Shown here: in pieces, positions 48,725 through 57,353 of the stretch
Numbering within the stretch: the first letter of the stretch is position 1
Layout: each line of letters opens with the position of its first letter
NCBI RefSeq assembly: GCF_019656335.1
Contig: NZ_BPLZ01000009.1
Coordinates: 62,001-126,000, forward strand
Length of the DNA: 64,000 nucleotides
Direction: 5' to 3'
Origin: Pseudomonas sp. NCCP-436
GTDB lineage: Bacteria > Pseudomonadota > Gammaproteobacteria > Pseudomonadales > Pseudomonadaceae
The notes under the pieces: model-generated
What the model was told of the DNA's origin: nothing
Databases searched by the model: none
Seen by the model: the letters and a program-made list of their open reading frames with translations, nothing else
Translations under genes and position numbers: made by a program

Positions 48725-49996
48725 TCAGTCGCGCAGCAGCCGCTGCACGCCATCAAGCAGGCGCTGCAGGGCGCCCTGGTTGGCGCCGAGCACGGCCAGT
48801 CCAGCCAGGCTCATGCGTTCGGCGCGTGGCCTGTCCTGCAGCAGGGCAGTGAGGGCGTTCGCCAGTTGTGCGGCATCCGTCACTTCCTCCAGGGCACCGG
48901 CCTCGCGCAGCTGCGCACTGATCTCGAGGAAGTTGAAGGTGTGCGGGCCGCTTAGCAGTGGCTTGCCCAGTGCCGCCGGCTCCAGCAGGTTATGGCCGCC
49001 GTGGGGCACCAGGCTGCCGCCGACGAAGGCCAGGTCGGCCAGGGCATAGAGAAACAGCAGCTCGCCCATGGTGTCGCCGAGCAGCACCTGATCATCGGGC
49101 TGGACGGCCTCGCCAGTGGAGCGGCGACGAGTGGTCAGGCCCTGTTCACGGCACAGCTCGTAGACCTTCGTGAAACGCTCCGGATGGCGCGGCACCAGAA
49201 TCAGCAGTGCATCCGGGTAGGAGGTCAGCAGTTGGCGGTGAGCAGCGAGAATCTGCTCGTCCTCACCGATATGGGTGCTGGCCGCTATCCACAGTGGTCT
49301 GCCGTCGGCCTGCCATTGCCGGCGCAGGGTCGCAGCACGCGGTGCCAGTTCCGGGTCGATGGTCAGGTCGAACTTGATCGAGCCGGTTACTTCCACGCAT
49401 TCGGCGCGGGCACCGAGAGCAAGGAAGCGCTCGGCTTCGGTCTGTGTCTGTACGGCGATTAGCGAAAGCTCCGCCAGCATCGGCGCAGTAAGTCGGCCAA
49501 AGCGGGCATAGCCGCGTGCCGAGCGCTCGGACAGGCGGGCATTGGCCAGCACCACCGGGATACCGCGGCGGGCACACTGGTGGATGTGGTTCGGCCACAA
49601 CTCGGTTTCCATGACCACTGCCAGGCGCGGTTGCAAGCGATTCAGAAAGCGTGCCGAGGTCCATGGCAGGTCATAGGGCAGGTAGCAGTGCTGCACGCTG
49701 TCGCCGAACAGCGCGGTGATGCGTTCGGAGCCGGTCGGGGTCATGCAGGTGACGGTCACCGGCAGGTGCGGATAGCGAGCCTGCAGGGCCCGGATCAGCG
49801 GTGCGGCGGCGATGCTTTCGCCCACCGAAACAGCGTGGATCCAGATGCCGCCGGGTTTCATCCGGGGCAGCGAGAAGGCAAAGCGCTCGCCGATCCGGCG
49901 CGCGTAGGCGGGAGCCTTGCGCGCCCGCAGCAGCAGGCGCAGGGCGATCAGGGGCAGGGCCAGGTGCAGCAGCAGGGTATAGAGGTATCTGTTCAT
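48725..49996 (-). CDS. waaA: 3-deoxy-D-manno-octulosonic acid (Kdo) transferase
   Basis: 423 residues, GT30 family, GT-B fold. It transfers Kdo from CMP-Kdo to lipid A precursor at the inner membrane. The N-terminus has a membrane-anchor segment (MNRYLYTLLLHLALPLIALR), followed by GIWIHAVSVGESIAAAPLIR with the catalytic Glu, TCMTPTGSERI, ETELWPNHIHQCARRGIPVV, and the C-terminal ILVPRHPERF and FVGGSLVPHGGHNLLEPAAL. It supplies the acceptor used by WaaC encoded elsewhere in the window. The syntenic P. aeruginosa gene is PA4988, also beside a LysR gene and emrE. Confidence 0.97.
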   Translation of the reverse strand: MNRYLYTLLLHLALPLIALRLLLRARKAPAYARRIGERFAFSLPRMKPGGIWIHAVSVGESIAAAPLIRALQARYPHLPVTVTCMTPTGSERITALFGDSVQHCYLPYDLPWTSARFLNRLQPRLAVVMETELWPNHIHQCARRGIPVVLANARLSERSARGYARFGRLTAPMLAELSLIAVQTQTEAERFLALGARAECVEVTGSIKFDLTIDPELAPRAATLRRQWQADGRPLWIAASTHIGEDEQILAAHRQLLTSYPDALLILVPRHPERFTKVYELCREQGLTTRRRSTGEAVQPDDQVLLGDTMGELLFLYALADLAFVGGSLVPHGGHNLLEPAALGKPLLSGPHTFNFLEISAQLREAGALEEVTDAAQLANALTALLQDRPRAERMSLAGLAVLGANQGALQRLLDGVQRLLRD

Positions 49997-50039
49997 GGGG
50001 GCGCAGCTTAGCGTTGCCAGTCATGGGCTGGAAGAGCGA

Positions 50040-50927
50040 TCACGACTGCGGTCTTAGTAGTTCGCGGGACAGACAGTCGGCCAGCCAGTAGGCTGCCGGC
50101 CCAAGAGCACCGTCGCGCCGGCGTACCAGTTCCACTGCCAGCGGCAGCGGTGCCCAGTCGCTGTGCAGTTCCTGTAGATGACCCTGATAGGTGGGGTACT
50201 GCGCCACGTGGCGTGGTAGCCAGGCCCAGCCGAGGTCGCGGATGACCAGTTCGGCCATCACATAGAAACTGTCGGCCCGCCAGGCCAGTGGACTGATCTG
50301 TTCGCCGCCCGGGTATTGACTGTCCTGCGGTGTCATCAGCAGTTGCCGGTGCTCGGCCAGGTGCCGGCGCTCGACGCTGGCAAGGCGGGCTAGTGGGTGC
50401 TGCGGGCTGCACACCGTGATCATTTCGATGGTGCCCAGGCGGCGGCTTTCCAGCTCCCGAGGCATCTGTTCATGATGGAACAGTAGGCCCAGATCCGCCT
50501 GGCCCTGCAAGAGCTTGCGTGCCACGTCGCCCTGAGCACCGCTGGACAGCTGTACCTCCAGTAGCGGGAAGGCATTGGCCAGAGCTTCCAGGCTGGCCAG
50601 CACCGGCTGGTAGGGCATGGCCTCGTCCTGGGCCAGACGTAGCCGGGCTTCCTCGCCACGGGCCAGTCCCAGTGCCCGGCCGTCCAGTCGCTGACACTGC
50701 TGCAGCACGCTCCGGGCCTCCTCCAGCAGAGCGGCACCAGCTTCGCTCAGACGTGGCTGACGGCCACTGCTGCGTTCGAACAGTGTGACGCCTAGATCCG
50801 CCTCCAGCAGAGCGATGGCGCTGCTTACCGCCGACTGGGCACGCCCAGTCTCCCGTGCTACGGCGGAAAAGGAGCGGCGTTCAGCGGTACGGACAAACAG
50901 GCGTAACTGATCGAGGTTCCAGTTCAT
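50040..50927 (-). CDS. LysR-family transcriptional regulator
   Basis: 295 residues from the ATG at 50927. The winged helix-turn-helix is at the N-terminus: LDQLRLFVRTAERRSFSAVA and RAQSAVSSAIALLEADLGV. A LysR effector-binding domain follows (about residues 90-290), with ARLASVERRHLAEHRQ and DLGWAWLPRHVAQ. It is transcribed divergently from emrE with 91 bases between the starts, so emrE is the most likely target, together with its own gene. The effector is unknown. Matches P. aeruginosa PA4989 by place. Confidence 0.92.
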   Translation of the reverse strand: MNWNLDQLRLFVRTAERRSFSAVARETGRAQSAVSSAIALLEADLGVTLFERSSGRQPRLSEAGAALLEEARSVLQQCQRLDGRALGLARGEEARLRLAQDEAMPYQPVLASLEALANAFPLLEVQLSSGAQGDVARKLLQGQADLGLLFHHEQMPRELESRRLGTIEMITVCSPQHPLARLASVERRHLAEHRQLLMTPQDSQYPGGEQISPLAWRADSFYVMAELVIRDLGWAWLPRHVAQYPTYQGHLQELHSDWAPLPLAVELVRRRDGALGPAAYWLADCLSRELLRPQS

Positions 50928-51018
50928 TGGCAAGCCTATCGTCGTGGGAGATAGGTAATCACTTTATCCCATCATTGGCAGGCTTAGAATCGCGGCCATG
51001 TTCAAGGAGTGGGTTGTT
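50928..51018. promoter_or_regulatory. LysR-emrE divergent regulatory region
   Basis: An inverted repeat CCTATC-N9-GATAGG (50935-50955) overlaps the region just upstream of the LysR gene start. Next to it, ATAGGTAATCACTTTAT (50951-50967) has the ATA-N11-TAT form typical of LysR binding sites. TAGAAT at about 50985 could be the emrE -10. AAGGAG at 51001-51006 serves emrE. Operator assignment is by pattern only. Confidence 0.45.
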
Positions 51019-51351
51019 ATGTCCGGATACCTCTATCTCGCTATCGCCATTGCTGCCGAAGTTGTGGCTACCCTCTCGATGAAGGCCATCGATGGCTTCA
51101 GCAAGCCACTGCCGCTGATATTGGTTGTGACAGGCTACGGCATTGCCTTCTGGATGCTGAGCCTGGTGGTGCGCAGTATTCCGGTGGGCATTGCTTATGC
51201 AATTTGGGCCGGACTCGGGATAGTTTTGGTCAGTATCGCGGCACTGTTCATTTATCAGCAGAAACTGGATCTGCCAGCCATGCTCGGCATGGCCATGATT
51301 GTCAGTGGCGTGGTGGTGATTCAGTTGTTTTCGCAGTCCACCGGGCATTGA
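51019..51351 (+). CDS. emrE: Small multidrug resistance efflux pump EmrE
   Basis: 110 residues from the ATG at 51019, with AAGGAG 9 bases before; an ATG at 50998 is in frame but lacks a site. Four membrane helices. The proton/drug-coupling Glu is at residue 13 or 14 in IAIAAEVVATLSMKAIDGFS, and GIAYAIWAGLGIVLV and VVVIQLFSQSTGH are also conserved. It closely follows P. aeruginosa PA4990 (EmrE), which exports quaternary ammonium compounds and dyes and lowers aminoglycoside sensitivity. Probably controlled by the divergent LysR protein. Confidence 0.95.
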   Translation: MSGYLYLAIAIAAEVVATLSMKAIDGFSKPLPLILVVTGYGIAFWMLSLVVRSIPVGIAYAIWAGLGIVLVSIAALFIYQQKLDLPAMLGMAMIVSGVVVIQLFSQSTGH

Positions 51352-51415
51352 GCGGCAGCCGGAGAGGCAGGCAGACCGGGTTATACTATGCGCCTGTTTT
51401 TTCCGAGGCCCGTTC

Positions 51416-52591
51416 ATGTCCCAGTCTCTGAGTACCGATGTGCTGATCGTCGGCGGTGGTATCGCCGGCCTCTGGCTCAATGCCCGCCTGCGTCGCGAAG
51501 GATTTTCCAGTCTGGTGCTGGAGAGCGGCAGTCTGGGGGGCGGTCAGAGCCTGAAGTCACAGGGCATCATCCATGGTGGTGCCAAATACGCCTTGCATGG
51601 TGCGCTGACCGGGGCTTCCGAAGCTATCGCCGATATGCCGCGGCGCTGGCGCGAAGCACTGGCAGGCGAGGGCGAGTTGGCTCTGTCGGGCGTGCGCGTC
51701 CTTTCCGACGCCCATTACCTGTGGTCACCCGGCAGCCTGGCAGGCAATCTCACCAGTTTCTTCGCCAGCAAGGCCGTGCGGGGGCGGGTCGATCAGGTCA
51801 AGGGCGATCAGTTGCCGCCGGCTTTGCAGGATCCCAGCTTCAAGGGGCGGGTCTACCGGCTGGCAGAGCTGGTTCTGGATGTGCCGAGTCTGATCGGCCG
51901 TTTGACCGAGCTGGCCGGTGAAGGTCTGCTGGCTGCCCGGCAGATCGAGCCGCTATATGAGGACGGCGAGCTGGCCGGTTTGATTGTCGACAACCGCGTC
52001 ATCCGCGCCCAGCGAGTGGTGCTCTGCGCCGGTGCCGGCAATGCCGGGCTGCTGGCAGCATTGGGCCTGCAGCAGCCGGCGCAGCAGTTGCGGCCGTTGC
52101 ACATGGTACTGGCCAAAGGACCGGCACTCAGGCCGTTGTATGCACACTGTCTTGGCGGCGGATCGAAGCCGCGGGTGACTGTCACCAGCCATCCGGCTGC
52201 CGACGGCCAGTGGGTCTGGTATCTTGGTGGTGACCTGGCCGAGGCCGAGGGAGTAGCGCGTGACGAAGCGGAGCAGATCCGCGCAGCGCAGAAGGAAATG
52301 GCTGCGCTGTTGCCCTGGATTGATCAACGTGAGACCCGCTGGGCCACCCTGCGAGTTGATCGGGCCGAGCCGGCGCAGTCCGGGCTGGTGCGTCCGGACA
52401 ATGCCTTCCTGGCTGATCAGCAGCGACTGCTGGTGGGCTGGCCTACCAAGCTGGCGCTGGCGCCGGACTTTGCCGACCGCGTACTGGCTGCGCTGCGCCG
52501 CGATGTCGTGCAGCCCGGCAACCACCCGCCGCTGCCGGAACTGCCGCGCCCGCCGCTGGGGCGGCCGGTCTGGGAGGAGTTGCTGTCGTGA
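51416..52591 (+). CDS. FAD-dependent oxidoreductase (DAO family)
   Basis: 391 residues. The N-terminal Rossmann motif VLIVGGGIAGLWLNARLRRE binds FAD. The glycine-oxidase/glycerol-3-phosphate-dehydrogenase-like pattern continues with GGGQSLKSQGIIHGGAKYAL and VVLCAGAGNAGLLAALG. The family oxidises amine- or hydroxy-acids, or moves FAD-linked electrons; substrate unknown. The start of the next gene overlaps its stop (GTGA), so the pair acts as a unit. Matches P. aeruginosa PA4991 by order. Confidence 0.88.
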   Translation: MSQSLSTDVLIVGGGIAGLWLNARLRREGFSSLVLESGSLGGGQSLKSQGIIHGGAKYALHGALTGASEAIADMPRRWREALAGEGELALSGVRVLSDAHYLWSPGSLAGNLTSFFASKAVRGRVDQVKGDQLPPALQDPSFKGRVYRLAELVLDVPSLIGRLTELAGEGLLAARQIEPLYEDGELAGLIVDNRVIRAQRVVLCAGAGNAGLLAALGLQQPAQQLRPLHMVLAKGPALRPLYAHCLGGGSKPRVTVTSHPAADGQWVWYLGGDLAEAEGVARDEAEQIRAAQKEMAALLPWIDQRETRWATLRVDRAEPAQSGLVRPDNAFLADQQRLLVGWPTKLALAPDFADRVLAALRRDVVQPGNHPPLPELPRPPLGRPVWEELLS

Positions 52592-53400
52592 GCGCGACCC
52601 TGCATGAGTTGCACCGTCCGCTGGGTTCCACCGGCCTGCGGGTGTCTCCGTTGGGCCTGGGTACGGTCAAGCTGGGGCGCGATCAGGGAGTGAAGTACCC
52701 CAGCGGCTTTCGCATCCCGGATGACGAGCAGGCCCGCGCGCTGCTGCGGCAGGCGCGTGATCTGGGCATCAACCTGATCGATACCGCGCCGGCCTACGGC
52801 CTCAGCGAACAACGCCTCGGCCCGCTGTTGCGCGGGCAGCGCGACGAGTGGGTGATCGTTAGCAAGACCGGCGAGGAGTTTGAGCAGGGCCGATCTTCCT
52901 TTGACTTTTCCGCTGCCCATACGCGGATGTCGGTGGAGCGCAGTCTGCAGCGCCTGGAGACGGATCGCATCGATCTGTTGCTGGTTCATTCGGATGGCAA
53001 CGATCTGGCGGTGCTGCAGCAGAGCGAGGTATACGAGACGCTGGCAGCGCTCAAGCGCGAGGGCAAGATCCTTGCCTACGGTATTTCCGGCAAGACGGTC
53101 GAAGGCGGGTTGTTGGCTCTGGAGCAGGGTGATTGCGCCATGGTGACCTACAACCTCAACGAGCAGGGCGAGAAGCCGGTATTGGACTATGCTGCCAGTC
53201 ACGCCAAGGGCATTTTGATCAAGAAGGCGCTGGCCAGCGGACATGTCTGTCTGGCCGACGGCGTTGACCCGGTACGTGCCAGCTTCAAACTGGTGTTTGC
53301 CCATCCCGGGGTTGCCAGCGCCATTGTCGGTACCATCAATCCGGCGCACCTGGCAGCCAATGTGGCGACCGTGGCGGCTGTCCTGGGGGGCTCTGGCTGA
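52588..53400 (+). CDS. Aldo/keto reductase family protein
   Basis: 270 residues from a GTG overlapping the oxidoreductase stop. TIM-barrel features: GLRVSPLGLGTVKLGRD, NLIDTAPAYGLSEQRLGPLL with catalytic Asp and Tyr, VIVSKTGEEF with catalytic Lys, and LLVHSDGNDLAV with His. The C-terminal NAD(P) site FAHPGVASAIVGTINPAHLA is present. It is somewhat short for the family and the substrate is unknown. It is likely to work with the FAD protein encoded just before it. Confidence 0.88.
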   Translation: MSATLHELHRPLGSTGLRVSPLGLGTVKLGRDQGVKYPSGFRIPDDEQARALLRQARDLGINLIDTAPAYGLSEQRLGPLLRGQRDEWVIVSKTGEEFEQGRSSFDFSAAHTRMSVERSLQRLETDRIDLLLVHSDGNDLAVLQQSEVYETLAALKREGKILAYGISGKTVEGGLLALEQGDCAMVTYNLNEQGEKPVLDYAASHAKGILIKKALASGHVCLADGVDPVRASFKLVFAHPGVASAIVGTINPAHLAANVATVAAVLGGSG

Positions 53401-53551
53401 GCCGAGCCGTATCGGTCGCAGAAAGCTGGGGTCGGAGCGCTTTGCCCTGGGATCTGGAGGAAGGCTCACCGAGCGCAGGTGCTTTTCGTGCAAGGCCAAC
53501 TGCCGTCCGCCCGCGCTGCCTGCTGGCGGCCTACCAAGCGAAGGAGCACCG

Positions 53552-54451
53552 ATGTCGCGTACGTTGACCCGCAAGGATCCGAGCAACTTCAAGACCCTGC
53601 CGCTGCTGGTCGAGGCTGCTCCTGATGGGTTGCGCTACCAAAGCCTGGGGCAGCCGCTGAGCTTCGCCCAGATGCTAGCGAGGCGCCGGCCCCTGGTGCT
53701 CGAGGACGCCTCGCAGTTCACCGTGGAACTGGCCAATCTTGGTGTCTCGGTGCGCCTGAGTCTGCGCCTGCACGGGCGCGACTACTGGCTGCTGGTGCGT
53801 CAGCATCGGTCGGATCGCGGTGATACGGTGCTCAAGCTGATTTCCGGCTACGTGCCGGCACACGAGCTGAACCTGCCGCTGCTCACCGCTATCCAGGAGG
53901 TGGCAGAGGAGTGTCTGCTGGAAAGCAGCGAAGGTTGGCTGGCGGGGCGTTTTGTCGATACCTGGCTGCCGACTCCCTACCATGACAGGCTGCGTTATCG
54001 CGAGTCGTGTCACTTCCGCCTGCTGCCCTTGTCCGGTGCGGCGCGCCCGGTGCAGTGTGGCAGCCTGATTCTGCAGGAGCGCCCGCGCGCCTATGTCCAT
54101 CTGCCCACTTCGTCCCTGCAGCTGATCTACGATTTCAGCCTCGAGCTGCCACGCGAAGCCCGCCAGCTCAGCCTGTTCCATGTTGACGAGTGCCTGGAGG
54201 ACGGCCAACTGGTGGCCCGTCTGGAACGTCGGCGACCGGATATCTACCTGCTGGCACTGCAGCGTGGCGTGCCCAGTGGCGAGTTGTTCACCTTGCGCAA
54301 GGGCGTGTTGCTGCCGGCCGCGACTCGCGGCCTGTGGTTGTCGGAGAGCTTCGCCGAGCAGGACGGCTGGCTGGTGCGTGACGAGCGGATTCGCTGGAAG
54401 GACTGGCTGGCGGATTGCCGCGCAGGGCAGTGCCCGACACTCCGGGCCTAG
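53552..54451 (+). CDS. Nudix-like conserved protein of unknown function
   Basis: 299 residues from the ATG at 53552 (AAGGAG upstream). I do not recognise a named family. Residues about 98-125 read GYVPAHELNLPLLTAIQEVA followed by EECLL, which resembles a Nudix box (G-x5-E ... RE-x-x-EE) with Gln for Arg and two extra residues in the spacer. The rest looks mixed alpha/beta with no membrane segment. It converges with the ahpA-like gene with a 4-base stop overlap, and lies near serB as a similar gene (PA4961, by memory) does in P. aeruginosa. Hydrolase activity is possible but not shown. Confidence 0.65.
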   Translation: MSRTLTRKDPSNFKTLPLLVEAAPDGLRYQSLGQPLSFAQMLARRRPLVLEDASQFTVELANLGVSVRLSLRLHGRDYWLLVRQHRSDRGDTVLKLISGYVPAHELNLPLLTAIQEVAEECLLESSEGWLAGRFVDTWLPTPYHDRLRYRESCHFRLLPLSGAARPVQCGSLILQERPRAYVHLPTSSLQLIYDFSLELPREARQLSLFHVDECLEDGQLVARLERRRPDIYLLALQRGVPSGELFTLRKGVLLPAATRGLWLSESFAEQDGWLVRDERIRWKDWLADCRAGQCPTLRA

Positions 54452-55920
54452 GCCCGGTTGTCGTGCATGCGCGCCAGTTGTCGTTCTAGCAGAGCCGGAT
54501 AGGGGTCGAGCAGGCGTTCGACGCAGCTGGCTCCCTCGGGGCTGGCAATCGGCCGGATGCGGGCCCGCTGACGTGCCAGATCATCCTGAGCAACGCGCTG
54601 ATCCACCAGCAGCAGGTTGCGGCTGTGCTGTGACAGGGCCAGAGCATCGAGGGCGCTGTCGCTAAGCAGCAACTCGGCCTGGCCCAGCGTCTCAAGGCCG
54701 CTGCCCAGTGCCAGGCCTAGCTGCAGCTGCAGGGTGATGCCGCTGTCAGCTACCTCGATCTGCAGGGCGTGACCAAGAGCGCGCATCAGTTCGCCGCAGC
54801 AGATGGCATGGGTCAGGTAGTCCTCGCCGCATTCCCGCTCATGGAACAGCATCAGGCTGCTGCCGTCCTTGAGCGTGTGTAGTCGGCCCTGGTAGAGAGC
54901 GGCAGCCTGTTCCAGACAAGCTCGGTAGCGCTCCAGCAAGTCCAGAAGACGCGTGCGTGGCAGGCGGCGCAACTGCTCCTGAGCACCGAGCTGGATGGCC
55001 AGAACGGCGCTGGCCAGCTCAATGGCTCCGCTTGGCTGCGTTTCGGTCTCGACCTCCTCGCGCAGCTCGGCGAACGGATCTTCTGGTTCAATGGCTTCAG
55101 GCCAGGGCTGGAGCGGCTCGTCCTCGTTCATTGCTGCAGATACGTCGTCGCGTTGCGGAGTCAGGGTGACCAGGTCCTCATCCTCGACGCGCGGATCATC
55201 GGATGCTGGCGCTTGGGCCGGAGCGTGCTCCGGTACCAGTCGGGCCTGCAGTTGGCGGGCCAGGTCACCGATCTCGTCGTTGCGTCCGGCGCCCGGGGCG
55301 GGATCGTCCGGATCACGTAGCCACAGGCGCAACTGCAGCAGCGGCGTGGAAATATGTCGGCCCAAGCGCATGCTCAGCGACAGTGACAGAGCCAGCAGGA
55401 TCAGGCTGAGGATCGCCATGCTCTGCAGACTGATGGTCATCGGTTGCTGGAACTGACCCATGTCCAGGCTGATGCGCAACTGCCCGGCGATCACTTCCTG
55501 GAAGGTGATGGGTGTGGAATACAGTCCTTCGGTCTCGCCCAGCATGCTGCGCGTAGGGCGTGTGCCCGCTTCGGCAAGAATGCGGTTATCCACGCTGTAG
55601 ATGGCAGCGTGCGCCACCAGCGGGTTCTTCGCCAGGTTGCCGAGCAGCACGTTGAGGCTGAGGATGTCATTGGACACCAGCAGCTCGGTGGCCGAAGCAG
55701 CCGTCTGGGTGATCAGGGCCTGGCCCAGGGCATCGGCTTGCTGCTGCATGGCCTGCTTGAACTGCATGCCCATGACCCAGGCATAGATCACCATCGCCAG
55801 TGCCACGAGCAACAGGCTGTGGCTGGCGATGCGCAATACCAGCGGCACGCGCCGACTGCGCAGTGCGTTGAAGATGAGAATGAAGACGTTGTCGGGTTTG
55901 ACGGGCGAGGGCCGGTTCAC
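54448..55920 (-). CDS. AhpA/YtjB-type membrane protein with a cyclase-like C-terminus
   Basis: 490 residues, transcribed divergently from serB. An N-terminal membrane segment (about 28-50), a periplasmic domain (about 50-163, with LVSNDILSLNVLLGNLAKNP) and a second membrane segment (about 165-185) match the SMP/AhpA family, whose E. coli member YtjB (Smp) also sits beside serB. A HAMP-like stretch (RLWLRDPDDP, RNDEIGDLARQLQARL) follows, then an acidic linker. Residues about 298-445 look like a degenerate class III nucleotide cyclase: ASAVLAIQLGAQEQLRRLPR, GRLHTLKDGSSLMLFHE, LQLQLGLALGSGLETLG. The metal-binding Asp pair is not clear, so activity is doubtful. Role unknown. Confidence 0.75.
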   Translation of the reverse strand: MNRPSPVKPDNVFILIFNALRSRRVPLVLRIASHSLLLVALAMVIYAWVMGMQFKQAMQQQADALGQALITQTAASATELLVSNDILSLNVLLGNLAKNPLVAHAAIYSVDNRILAEAGTRPTRSMLGETEGLYSTPITFQEVIAGQLRISLDMGQFQQPMTISLQSMAILSLILLALSLSLSMRLGRHISTPLLQLRLWLRDPDDPAPGAGRNDEIGDLARQLQARLVPEHAPAQAPASDDPRVEDEDLVTLTPQRDDVSAAMNEDEPLQPWPEAIEPEDPFAELREEVETETQPSGAIELASAVLAIQLGAQEQLRRLPRTRLLDLLERYRACLEQAAALYQGRLHTLKDGSSLMLFHERECGEDYLTHAICCGELMRALGHALQIEVADSGITLQLQLGLALGSGLETLGQAELLLSDSALDALALSQHSRNLLLVDQRVAQDDLARQRARIRPIASPEGASCVERLLDPYPALLERQLARMHDNRA

Positions 55921-56094
55921 AGAGCTCGGCTCTTGTCGACTGATGATGCCGCGCAGTATAGCGAGCGCACTGGGGGCGGCAAAGCGCGCGGCTGCGCGTA
56001 GGTGTCGGAAACTGGGTAGAATGGACGACTTTTCGTCGGGTGATGGTTAGTTGGCTGCATTGCCCGTTCAATCCTTTACCTTGGGGGGTGTGTC

Positions 56095-57309
56095 TTGCGT
56101 GAAATCGTCCTGATCAATATCACAGGTGAGGATTGCCCCGGACTGACCGCCGCCATTACCGGGGTGCTGGCTCAGGGTGGGGTGAATATTCTCGATATCG
56201 GCCAGGCAGTGATTCACGACACTCTGTCGTTCGGCATCCTCATCGAGATCCCGGACAACGGCCGCTCCCAGGCGGTGCTCAAGGATCTGCTGTTTACCGC
56301 CTATGAGCTCGACCAGCAGGTGCGTTTTACCCCGGTCTCCGAGGAGGACTACCGGCAGTGGGTCGGCGGTCAGGGCAAGGCCCGCCACATTGTTACCCTG
56401 CTGACACGCAAGGTCACAGCCGAACAATTGCAGCGGGTAAGCGCCATTACCGCTCGCTACGGCCTGAACATCGATCATATCGACCGCCTGTCCGGGCGCA
56501 TGCCGCTGGATATGCCGGCAGAGCAGGGCAAGGGCTGCATTGAGTTCTCCGTGCGCGGCGAGCCGGCCGATCCGGCGGCCCTGCGTGCCGAATTCCTCAG
56601 TGTTGCGCAGGAACTCAGTGTCGACATCGCCTTTCAGCGCGACACGGTATTCCGCCGTAACCGCCGGTTGGCGGTGTTCGACATGGATTCGACGCTGATC
56701 GAGGCTGAAGTAATCGACGAACTGGCCAAGGCTGCCGGGGTCGGCGAGCAGGTGGCTGAAATCACCGAGCGGGCCATGCGCGGTGAGCTGGACTTTCGCG
56801 CCAGCTTCAAGGAGCGCCTGAGTCTGCTCAAGGGGCTGTCCGAGGATGTACTGGAGGACATTGCTGCCTCCCTGCGCCTGACCGAGGGAGCCGAGGCGCT
56901 GTTCGCCGAGCTGAAACGCCTTGGCTACAAGACGGCGATTCTCTCTGGCGGCTTCACCTACTTCGCCCGCAAGCTGCAGCAGCAGTTGGGTATCGACTAC
57001 GTGTTTGCCAACGAACTGGAGATCGTCGACGGCAAGGTTACCGGGGTGGCGGTCGAGCCCATCGTCGACGCCCAGCGCAAGGCTGATCTGCTGCGTGAAC
57101 TGGCGCAAAAGGAAGGGTTGCAACTGGAGCAGACCATTGCTGTCGGTGATGGTGCCAACGATCTGCCGATGCTTGGTTTGGCCGGCCTCGGCGTGGCCTT
57201 CCGTGCCAAGCCGCTGGTCAAGCAGTCGGCCAAGCAGGCGATTTCCACACTGGGTCTCGATGGCATCCTCTACCTGCTCGGCTATCGCGATCGCGAGGGG
57301 CTGCGTTAG
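56095..57309 (+). CDS. serB: Phosphoserine phosphatase with N-terminal ACT domains
   Basis: 404 residues from a TTG at 56095 with a G-rich site upstream; it gives the conserved MREIVLINITGEDCPGLTAA. Two ACT-like domains (about 1-165) probably sense an amino acid. The HAD phosphatase follows with AVFDMDSTLIEAEVIDELAK (nucleophile Asp), ILSGGFTYFARKL and IAVGDGANDLPMLGLAGLGV. SerB does the last step of serine synthesis. It is divergent from the AhpA-like gene and converges on fimX. The match to P. aeruginosa PA4960 is strong. Confidence 0.97.
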   Translation: MREIVLINITGEDCPGLTAAITGVLAQGGVNILDIGQAVIHDTLSFGILIEIPDNGRSQAVLKDLLFTAYELDQQVRFTPVSEEDYRQWVGGQGKARHIVTLLTRKVTAEQLQRVSAITARYGLNIDHIDRLSGRMPLDMPAEQGKGCIEFSVRGEPADPAALRAEFLSVAQELSVDIAFQRDTVFRRNRRLAVFDMDSTLIEAEVIDELAKAAGVGEQVAEITERAMRGELDFRASFKERLSLLKGLSEDVLEDIAASLRLTEGAEALFAELKRLGYKTAILSGGFTYFARKLQQQLGIDYVFANELEIVDGKVTGVAVEPIVDAQRKADLLRELAQKEGLQLEQTIAVGDGANDLPMLGLAGLGVAFRAKPLVKQSAKQAISTLGLDGILYLLGYRDREGLR

Positions 57310-57353
57310 CCGCCGCCCCGCTGTCTGTCGGCTGCTGACTGCGCGGCCGGCTC

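Noticed and set aside
51358..51420. Possible promoter or terminator between emrE and the FAD oxidoreductase gene
   Set aside because: GTTATACTATGCG holds a TATACT that resembles a -10 element, but no -35 hexamer is visible and no stem-loop is present, so I did not annotate it as a promoter.
57310..57353. Terminator between convergent serB and fimX
   Set aside because: Only GC-rich sequence with no clear stem and T-run.
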